Source of the DNA: Monodelphis domestica
Lineage: Eukaryota > Chordata > Mammalia > Didelphimorphia > Didelphidae
NCBI RefSeq assembly: GCF_027887165.1
Contig: NC_077227.1
Span: forward strand, 440,313,895-440,377,894
Length of the DNA stretch: 64,000 bases
Direction: 5' to 3'
The notes under the pieces were generated by a model. The model had not been told where the DNA came from. It did no database searches and worked only from the letters and a program-made list of their open reading frames with translations. Shown one piece after another: positions 56,735 through 64,000 of this stretch. Position 1 is the first letter of the stretch. Every line of letters begins with the position of its first letter. The position numbers and the translations under genes were made by a program.

Positions 56735-57010
56735 TCTCTTTAAAAAAATGTATTTTATTGATTTTTTGGTTATATTTCCATTTTCCAATGTATCCCACTT
56801 CTTATTACAAAGCATCGTTTTTTTTTAAACAAAGAATAAAAAAAGAGGAAAAAGTAATTTTGTCAAACAAACCAACATATTTTTTAAAATGTACATATTG
56901 ATTGTCCCAAAACTCATCTATATACTGTGGAGGAAAAAAAATGGTTAGATGGTGACTTTTCCTCTCTTCTTTGTTAATTGTTTGATTGATCCCAAACTTG
57001 GACATCTAAT
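56735..57010 (-). repeat. L1 3' UTR-type fragment
   Basis: GTATTTTATTGATTTTTTGG, AAAAAGAGGAAAAAGTAATT, CAAACAAACCAACATAT: reversed, AT-rich, like 2215-2545. Confidence 0.4.
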
Positions 57011-57159
57011 ATGCCTTCTGCAGGTAGCAGGGTGGAAGGCTGGGGTCTGTCTTGTTTAGCATCCCCTTAGACCAAACTAGACTAAGTGAGTATCTCTTGA
57101 CTCTATACACTCATAAGACCCTTTAAAAAAGTACACAAAAACTGAATTTGTTACTTAAC

Positions 57160-57350
57160 TGTCATTGGGAATCTCCAAAGAGGAAATTATCTCTACCAAT
57201 AGACATCACAATCTTTGCAATTTATAATCTTAGAGAAGTGTCTGGAGTGTTGAGATACTATCTTGACCAAGGTCACACAGCCAGTCATTGTCAAAAGGCC
57301 TTGAACCTTTGTTTTCCTAAGAGTTTCTCCATTCCCTGATTTCTACCATT
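57160..57350 (-). repeat. CORE-SINE
   Basis: GGGAATCTCCAAAGAGGAAAT, CTACCAATAGACATCACAATC, then ACCAAGGTCACACAGCCAG, with the tail first, so reverse orientation. Confidence 0.5.
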
Positions 57351-57834
57351 TAAGTGTTATCCATTAATTCTTTCACTCTCTGAGTAGCAGGGCTAGCTAT
57401 ATGGAAGAGTTCTACCTTATTTGTTGTATGAGGTAGGAATTAAGCCAGAATATGATTAAGTAAGTATATTGGGAGTTTGAAAGAGAGGGTTTTTTTGGGG
57501 GGTTGTTTTTCTTTTTGGTAACAAGTCCTTTAGGGCATGATCTATTTTTTCCTTGTGCCCCCAACATTTAGAATGTAGTAAGAATTGTGGAAATGTAAAA
57601 ATGGATTGTCCTACTGTTGACACCTATTGAATTTGCAGTCCACAAAACCCTGGAACCTTGTCTAGCCCTGCCTCTTCCCTCCATTCAATAATTTTTATTT
57701 TTTTCAAATGCTTTATTAAAACCTAAGTGTATCGTGTCAACTTCTTTCTACTTTATCTACCAGTTTAGTTAGTAGGTTAAAAAAGGAAATTATTTCCATC
57801 TGGAATGCTTTGTTCTTTTTTTGGCTTCTGTTTT
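57351..57834. other. unrecognised; L2 scrap
   Basis: 57525-57600 (CAAGTCCTTTAGGGCATG) may be an L2 tail. Nothing coding. Confidence 0.35.
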
Positions 57835-58231
57835 TTTATAAGTTTATTTAATCACTTTAGAATATTTTCCCATGGTTACATCATTCATGTTCTTTACCTC
57901 CCCTCCCAAAGCCAAGGAGCAATTGCACTGGGTTTCACATGTGTCATTGATCAAGACCTATTTCCATGTTATTAATATTTGCACTAGGATGATCATTTAG
58001 AGTCTGCATCCCCAGTCATATCCCCATTGAACCATGTGATCAATCATATGTTTTTTCTTCTGTATTTCTACTCCCACAGTTCTTTCTCTGGATGTGGATA
58101 GCGTTCTTTCTTATAGGTCCCTCAGAAATGTCTTGGATCATTGCGTTGCTGCTTGTAGAGAAATCCATTATATTTAATTGTGCCACAGTGTATCCATCTC
58201 TGTATATGATGTTCTCCTGGTTCTGCTCCTA
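57835..58231 (-). repeat. L1 3' end, 5'-truncated
   Basis: GCACTGGGTTTCACATGTGTC, CCTATTTCCATGTTATTAATATTTG, CATTTAGAGTCTGC, CTTTCTCTGGATGTGGATAGCG, TGTTCTCCTGGTTCTGCTCC match 43220-43545 in the same order. Confidence 0.75.
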
Positions 58232-58234
58232 GAA

Positions 58235-58490
58235 AGAGGGCTTTTATCTAGCTAGGGAGGCCAAAGAAGGATTCCTGGAAAATGTTGCATTTGAACTGAG
58301 CTTTGAAGGAGGGATAAGATTTTGTCATGTAGGCAGAAAGGGGAATGAGGAATTTCAGTGACAGGGGACAGACTAAGAAATGTCTAGAGCTGGGAATACC
58401 ATGGCCTGTTTAGAAACTCAAGGAGTCCAGTTTGGCTGGAATGTGGTGCATACTAGAAGGACACTGTAATTTTATTACAGAATATTTCAA
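58235..58490 (-). repeat. L2 LINE part
   Basis: GGATTCCTGGAAAATGTTGC, TTTGAACTGAGCTTTGAAGG: reversed L2 3' region. Confidence 0.5.
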
Positions 58491-58685
58491 ATCTCAAGAG
58501 AGAGTTGTTTGGGCTAGGTACAGTAGACCTCAGAAGGGACTACTTCAGAGATTGTGGATGGAAGCAAGAGAAAAGCAGGGTCCATATAGAGTCCAAGGCT
58601 GCTGTTGGCAGGAATACTAGGGCTGACCCTTAAAAGCCCCACTACACATTACTGAGAGCCCCCTTTGCCCTCATCCTCCCCCCAG

Positions 58686-58908
58686 TATGATCTCTTGCAG
58701 TGTGTTAAAATGTCATAAATTTGGGGCTGTGAGTTTCCACAAACCAAACACTGCTGTTAAATTTTATTCTTACTGTCCAATAAAACTCCAGGGCACCATT
58801 GACCTGTGTTGCTTTGTTCCAAAGTCGAAATGCATTAGGGGGATGATGGAGAGGGAGCTCTCAGCCATGCCAAAGCTCAGGGCCATGGAGGAGAGGGAGG
58901 AATTCTGA
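58686..58908 (+). other. candidate terminal coding exon
   Basis: A strong acceptor (TTGCCCTCATCCTCCCCCCAG) precedes. One base after it an ATG opens 73 codons to TGA at 58906-58908, Cys-, Lys- and Met-rich (KCHKFGAVSFHKPNTAVKF). That phase also fits the 2-base overhang left by 37181-37278, although 21 kb separate them. No domain is recognised. AT-rich unique DNA around it could equally be a noncoding element. Confidence 0.2.
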
Positions 58909-59409
58909 GCTAGCTCTCAGTATCAGACCTCAGATAACCAAAGCCCGAGGCTTGGGGGAGGGCCAGTAGCTGTCTGTATTCCTCCAAACCTTGATGCTCT
59001 AGTTTTCAGCCCTTCTCTGTGATGTGACTTCTGCATTTAGCAGGAAAGTAAATGTGATGGATGGGTCCGATCGAATGCGTGTCTCCATAAAGGTTTTATT
59101 TGGCTCAGCAATCAGCCTCTATAATTACCATGTGTTTATTACATTTTAAAGACTGTGTATTGATTGTGTTCGAATGAGTTATGTGGGTGCAGAGCGGGTA
59201 TGCACAGTTGGTGGAATCTACCATTGGCAGAAAGACATTTGCTCCTTGGGTGGGATGTCTCATTCCTGTCCCTGACTAGAGCCCTCCCACTTTGTGGCTT
59301 CAGAGAATCAGCCCCCTAAGACTGGATGCTCTGGGCAGGGAGGCTTCTTACCATGTGTAGTTTTTGCTGCATAAAGGCAACTCAGTTATTGGGCCCTTTT
59401 CTAGAGCTA
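58909..59409. other. unique block, strong CNE candidate
   Basis: 59060-59210 combines AT-rich words (GCCTCTATAATTACCATGTG, TTTATTACATTTTAAAGAC) with retained CpG sites (GGTCCGATCGAATGCGTG, GTGTTCGAATGAG) in a CpG-poor window, with no repeat hallmark. No long open frame. Confidence 0.35.
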
Positions 59410-59680
59410 CTAGGCAGAATGCAACACAGTATAATATGGACTTTGGAGTCAGGAGGCTGGAATTCTCATTTCATTCCTTTTATGAATTCACTCTGCCATC
59501 CTGGATAATTCAACATCAGAGCAGAGAGAACACTGGATTTGGAGCTACTGAGGATACAAGAGGATCTGGGTTCAAATCTCTGCTCTGCTACTTGCTATCT
59601 GTGCAAAGCCATTTAACCCATGTGTACCTCAGTTTCTCTACCTATAAGTACAGGAATTCTTGATCTAAATGTGTAGACCT
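59410..59680 (+). repeat. two adjoining MIR SINEs
   Basis: 59410-59510 (TATGGACTTTGGAGTCAGGAGG) and 59517-59680 (AGAGGATCTGGGTTCAAATC, TACCTCAGTTTCTCTACC). Confidence 0.6.
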
Positions 59681-59683
59681 ATG

Positions 59684-59995
59684 AAAAGAACAGTATGGAA
59701 CAAAGTGATGGACTTGGAGTCAGGAAAGCCTATGTTCAAGTCCTCTGACACTTATCAGGTGTGTGACCCTGGGCAGGTAAGTTGACATTTCTAAGCCTTG
59801 GTTTTCTCATCTTAAAATGGGAATAATACTTGTTAATATCAACTCACAGGGTTGCTGTGGGCAAAGTTCTTTGTAGAACTTGAAGTGCTATATAGCAGTT
59901 GTCATTGTGAACAAATGTGTAAGTGTCCAGTGCATAGCCTGGCACAGAGTAGTCACTTAATAAGTGCTATTGACTATTGACTATTAATTAATGTA
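59684..59995 (+). repeat. MIR SINE, full length
   Basis: TGGACTTGGAGTCAGGAAAG, CAGGTGTGTGACCCTGGGC, TTAAAATGGGAATAATAC, GGCACAGAGTAGTCAC, TTAATAAGTGCTATTG. Confidence 0.75.
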
Positions 59996-59996
59996 C

Positions 59997-60256
59997 AGGG
60001 GTAACTAGGTGGTATAGTGGATAGAGTACTGGGCTTGGAATCTGGAAGACTTATCTTCATGAGTTCAAATCCAGCTTCAGATACTAACTGTGTGACCTTG
60101 GGCAAGTCATTTAATTCTGTTTGCCTCAGTTCCTCATTTATGAGATGAGTTGGAGAAAGGAAATGGCAAATCACTCCAGTATCTTTCTTTGCCAAGAAAA
60201 CCCAAATTGGGACACAAAGAGTCAGACACCACCAAAATGATTCAGCAGCAACAAAA
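59997..60256 (+). repeat. MON1-like CORE-SINE, full length
   Basis: GGGGTAACTAGGTGGTATAG, GAGTTCAAATCCAGC, TGTGTGACCTTGGGC, GGAAATGGCAAATCACTCC, GCCAAGAAAACCCAAATTGG, AGAGTCAGACACCACC, ending CAGCAGCAACAAA. Confidence 0.85.
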
Positions 60257-60669
60257 TTATGAACAAACATCTATTATGTGTCTATTTATTAAGTGTCCAG
60301 AACCTGGAAACTTGTATTTATTGTGTCCAGTGCTTACCACAACTGCCTGACCCAGAGTAGTTGCTCAATAAGTGTTTACTGACTATTAACTCTTAATGCC
60401 TAAGACCCTGTGCTAGGAATGCAAAGATGAAATAAGATAGTCCCTACCCTTTGGGAACTTTCATTCTAAAAGGGAACATGATATGGACATACTATAAGGA
60501 TGATAGAGGGTAAAGTGGGATAGGGGCAATGGGGAGAGCCAAACAAAATACTCTGTCATTACTTTAGGAGAGAGTTTTGTGGAATTGTGGAATTGAGAAA
60601 TTGAGTTTGTGGAATTGGAAGCTGGACTAAATTGCCTCAAGGATCCCTTTTATGGTCCTCTTTATGGTA
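60257..60669 (-). repeat. L2 ends and MIR-like scraps
   Basis: 60280-60385 (TTGCTCAATAAGTGTTTACTGAC) reads forward; 60386-60560 (ACCCTGTGCTAGGAATGCAA, ACCCTTTGGGAACTTTC) is a reversed L2 3' end. Confidence 0.5.
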
Positions 60670-61180
60670 TTGCTTCTACCTCTCATAGCAAGTTCTCTCA
60701 CTCATATTCTGCCACTAGGATTTCTCTGAAGAGCCTGTGTAGGATTCAACAAGAAGTGAACAGAAATTAGTAAGACATAGGATCTACATCCATGCTTCCA
60801 GGAGAAGTTAACAGCAGATGTCTGGGAGAAGCTAGGTGGCTCAATGTATAGAGGGCCAGGTCTACCTGGTAAGCCCAGGGTTCAAATCTGGCCTTAGACA
60901 TTTCCTAACTGTGTGACCCTGGGCAAGTCACTTAACCCCTATTGCCTAGCCCTTACTGCTCTTCTGCCTTGGAACTAATACTTAGTATTTCTTCTAAGAC
61001 AAAAGGTAAAGGTCTAAAAAAATGAGTAAATACTGCTACCTCTTTCACTTCTATTCTGACATCATGATGTTTCTGAAGAGTCATTTTGTTTAAGATTCAC
61101 CAAGAAGTGAACAGAAATTAAGAAGAGGTATGGACTACATCCAGACTCCTAGATGAAGTTAAAAGCAGACATCTGTCCAG
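60670..61180 (+). repeat. diverged tandem duplication around a SINE
   Basis: 60670-60825 and 61030-61180 are two copies of one segment (shared CAAGAAGTGAACAGAAATTA, TTTCTGAAGAG, CTACATCCA, GAAGTTAA..AGCAGA). The SINE at 60826 lies between. The segment itself is not recognised. Confidence 0.65.
60826..61023 (+). repeat. tRNA-derived SINE, full length
   Basis: GCTAGGTGGCTCAATG, CCCAGGGTTCAAATCTGG, CTGGGCAAGTCACTTAACCC, TATTGCCTAGCCCTTACTGC, CTTCTGCCTTGGAACTAAT, A-tail. Confidence 0.85.
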
Positions 61181-61189
61181 TGATTGCTA

Positions 61190-62042
61190 TGTATTTGTTA
61201 GCACTATAGATTCAGCCTTAGTCTTTCTCTTGAGCTATATGTAGTCACACATTACCACCTGACATTTGGACATCTGAGACTGGATGTCCCATAGGCATCT
61301 CAAGCTCAGTATGTCTAAAAATGAACTCCTTATCTCCTCCCCCCTCCCACTCTCTCTTTTCTAAATTTCCTTTGAGGGTATCACTATCATCCCAATGACC
61401 TAAGATGACAACCTCAGCATTATCCTCAACCCCTCATTCTCACTCAATCCACATATTTAGTCCATTGCCAAATCTTGTTTCTGCCTTCACAACATCTCTG
61501 TCTATGTCTCCTTATTTCTACTCATATAGTTACAATCCTAGTTCAGGCACTCATCTCCCCTTGTCAAGACTATTTCAAGAATCTTCTAACTCCTCTCCCT
61601 GCCTTAAGTCTCTTCCTATTACACCCCATCCTTCAGTTACTACTCAGGTGCCATTTTCCTCAAATATGCATGATGACTTCCAATGGCTCTATATTGACGT
61701 CCAGGATCCAATATTAAACTTCTCTGTTTGGCATTTCTAACTCCTCATACACTGGCCCTTTATTACCTACTCTGTCTCATTTCCTGTTAGTCACCTCCAT
61801 GGACTCTATAATCAGGTACACTGACCTAGACACTCCATTATTTATTTATTTTATTTTATTTTTCTATCTTTGAATTTTGGTGCCCTATACCTGGGATGCT
61901 CTGACCCCTCACCTTTGCCTCCTGCTTTTCTTCAAGATGCACATCAAGTTCCAACTTCCTCGAGAGACTTTTCTAGATCCTTTCAGTTACTGATGCTTTC
62001 CCTTTTCAGAATTTCTCCCACCTACCTGGATTATATCTTGTA
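61190..62042 (+). repeat. L2 LINE, RT end to 3' part
   Basis: GGATGTCCCATAGGCATCTC, TTTGAGGGTATCACTATC, CCTCATACACTGGCCC, CTGGGATGCTCTGACCCC, CTTCAAGATGCACATCAAG, in order. Chance frames only. Confidence 0.7.
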
Positions 62043-62178
62043 TTGTTGTTCAGTCATTTTTGACTCTTTGTGTGCCCATTTGAGGTTTTCTTTGCAAAGA
62101 TACTGCAGTGGCTTGCCATTTCCTTCTCCAGATAATAAATTTTATAGATGAGGAAAATGAGGCAAACAGGACTGAGAA
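62043..62178 (-). repeat. MON1-like CORE-SINE, truncated
   Basis: TTGTTGTTCAGTCATTTTTG, GGCTTGCCATTTCCTTCTCC, GATGAGGAAAATGAGGC. The head is absent. Confidence 0.75.
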
Positions 62179-62340
62179 TTTCATTCCTCTCACTGATGCA
62201 GAGCCCAACCTCTCCATATCTTAGTGCAAAGGCCCTCCCTTTGTGAGTTGCTCTGTGCCCAAACCCCAAATTCATGATCTGTTCTCTAACCTTTGAATAT
62301 CTGGTATCACCTCCTGGTCAACCTGAGGCATAAAAGAAAG
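62179..62340. other. unrecognised
   Basis: No repeat or gene that I can name. Confidence 0.35.
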
Positions 62341-62600
62341 ACTATTTTTTAAAAATTTTATTTATTTTCAGACAAAACACACTTCCATACTAGTCATTGT
62401 AAGCACACATTCATACATAACAAAAACACCAAAATAAAACTATATATACTCTGATGTGAAAGATAGTATGCTTTGATCTGCATCCATCTGACTACAACAG
62501 TTCTTTCTCTGGAGGTGGCTCCAGATCATTGCATTGCTGAAAGTAGCTAAGTCTTCAAGGATGCTTATCCTATACTACTGCTGTGACTGTGTACCATGCA
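62341..62600 (-). repeat. L1 3' UTR fragment
   Basis: AAACACACTTCCATACTAGTC, GATCTGCATCCATCTGACTAC, TTCTTTCTCTGGAGGTGG, CATTGCATTGCTGAAAGTAGC match 27400-27660. Confidence 0.65.
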
Positions 62601-62839
62601 AGAGAAAGACTTTAGATGAGAACTCAGTGACATTAGAGCACTCCTATCAACACAGAGACCCAAGTACCTGCTTGTGTCCCTTTAGTTCCAACCTTTGCAA
62701 GTGGTAGCTTAAAATGCCTGCAATTTATAGTTGGGGCTGGGTAGAGAAACTAAGGCATAGGAAAATTCAATACCACATTCAGCACCCTACTGAAAATCCG
62801 TGACTGAGCTGAGGAAAAAGGCACCATTTCCCCCCACAG
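62601..62839 (-). repeat. MIR-like remnant in unclear DNA
   Basis: 62720-62800 (GGGTAGAGAAACTAAGGC) is a weak reversed MIR. Confidence 0.3.
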
Positions 62840-63470
62840 GTCCTTGGTTTGCTGTTTGCTTCATTAGACACCCCTGGTCCTCTAAACATTTTTTCCACTC
62901 AGCTGCCTTCATCCTTTAGAGAAATCCTGAGACCAGTGGTAGATTAATGAGTGTGGCTGGTTCAAACACAATTAAATTATTAATAATCTATTCATGATAC
63001 AAGGCAGCATTTTTTTCCTAGCCCCATAAGCTATGTTTGAAGGCCTGGGGAGGATTCTATAAATCATGCCAATTTGATGCTACCACTGCTCGATAGTCAC
63101 AAGGAAGAGTCTGTTGTTCAAAAAACACTTAATGGATTGTTGCCGCATGGCTACTTCCAGTATGCTATTTTCATTGTCAGGTTTCTGGATAGTTTCATAA
63201 TTTTAATACAAACCCAGGAAGCAATTAATAAGGGAGTCCCAGATCTAGGGTGACAAGCTGCAAGCTCTCCCAAAGGGTAATACTGGTTGATTCTCAGTCC
63301 CAGTATTCCAGTCCTTACTTAGGTACCTTTGAGAGCTTTTAGTTCTCAATCACTAATGAAACACCTTTTCAGTGTCTTCTCTCCTCCTGCCCGCCACTCA
63401 GAGCCCCAGACCACCATATCTCATTGTCACTGGAAAAGGAAACATCTGTTACTCCCTAGTGGAAAGAATT
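62840..63470. other. unique block, CNE-like
   Basis: 62960-63230 has CACAATTAAATTATTAATAA, ATTCATGATACAAGG and GTTGCCGCATGG in DNA free of repeats. Homeodomain-type words and no open frame; conservation untested. Confidence 0.35.
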
Positions 63471-63600
63471 CATTTAAATTCAATTCAAGAAATGCTTAGA
63501 AGGAGCTCACTTTGTGTCAGGTCCTGGGGATACAAAGACAAAAAAATGAATCAATCTATGACCTCAAGTAGCTGACCTACTAAGAGGAAATAAGAGAGGG
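63471..63600 (-). repeat. L2 3' end
   Basis: GGTCCTGGGGATACAAAGAC, ATCTATGACCTCAAGTAGC. Confidence 0.5.
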
Positions 63601-63614
63601 AAAGGGAATAAGTT

Positions 63615-63850
63615 TTATCATGTGTCTTCTATGAACCAGGTATGTTGCTAAATTCTTTACAAGTCTAATCTCATTTAATCTTCACAACCCTGTGAGGTAG
63701 TGCTATTATTATTATTCCCATTTCATAGCTGAGGAAACTGAGGCAGAGAGAAATTAAGTGATTTCTCTGAGATCACACAGTTAGTGTCTAAGGATCATTT
63801 TGAACTCAGATCTTCCTGATTCTAGGTTCAGGATTCACTGTGCCACCTTG
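63615..63850 (-). repeat. MIR SINE, full length
   Basis: CTAATCTCATTTAATCTTCAC, TGAGGTAGTGCTATTATTA, GAGGAAACTGAGGCAGAG, GATCACACAGTTAGTG, TCAGATCTTCCTGATTC. Confidence 0.75.
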
Positions 63851-64000
63851 GTACTTTAAGAAGTAACATATTAGTAAGCACACACAAAATTTTTAAAAAT
63901 TAAGTTCTATTTTCGGAGGAAGTGCTATCAAATGGTGAGGGTCAGGGGAAGAAGGGGATTAATTAGTAAGAGTTTTGCAAAGGAGTTGCTAGGAGGGAGG
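63851..64000. other. window end, nothing recognised
   Basis: No repeat or gene seen. Confidence 0.4.

Noticed and set aside
61405..61740. 111-codon frame
   Set aside because: It lies in an L2 LINE, and the L2 reading frame is not the one that is open.

Overview
The window looks like nuclear DNA of a marsupial mammal, probably an opossum or close relative. This is inferred from repeat content: many tRNA-derived SINEs of marsupial type, ancient and abundant L2, MIR and CR1/L3 copies, L1 elements with marsupial-type 3' ends, class-I-like endogenous retrovirus (ERV) LTRs with 4-bp target duplications, and hAT and mariner-type DNA transposons. The species cannot be fixed from sequence alone. The DNA is AT-rich. 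I see no intact protein-coding gene, tRNA, rRNA or CRISPR array. Almost every open frame is a chance frame inside a repeat.

Layout. 0-6.5 kb: MIR, L2 and L1 fragments, a small mariner-type palindrome, one LTR, and a decayed protein-like stretch near 3.4-3.7 kb. 6.55-10.29 kb: a complete but internally deleted provirus (ERV-A) with two LTRs and a TCAG target duplication. 10.5-17 kb: a solo LTR inside a MIR, a hAT transposon with a transposase remnant, a hAT-type MITE, SINEs and an RTE-like tail. 17.6-23.5 kb: a 5'-truncated, frameshifted L1 interrupted by a solo LTR, followed by another L1 3' end interrupted by a second solo LTR. 24-38 kb: mixed unique sequence, a CR1/L3 LINE split by a 1.49-kb LTR-like insert, SINEs, and two exon-like segments (24324-24403, 37181-37278). 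38.6-45 kb: two L2 copies, one holding a truncated provirus (ERV-B), the other holding a 366-nt polypyrimidine tract, a SINE and a 1.6-kb L1 with a 13-bp target duplication. 45.5-51.2 kb: an L2 that has received at least five later elements. 51-64 kb: more L2, MIR and SINE copies, microsatellites and several unique blocks resembling conserved noncoding DNA.

No set of genes works together here; the story is one of nested transposition. The window is either intergenic or inside a large intron. The exon-like segments are the only hints of a host transcript and rest on splice-site and frame inspection only. Family names follow recognisable sequence features; subfamily names would need a repeat-library search.
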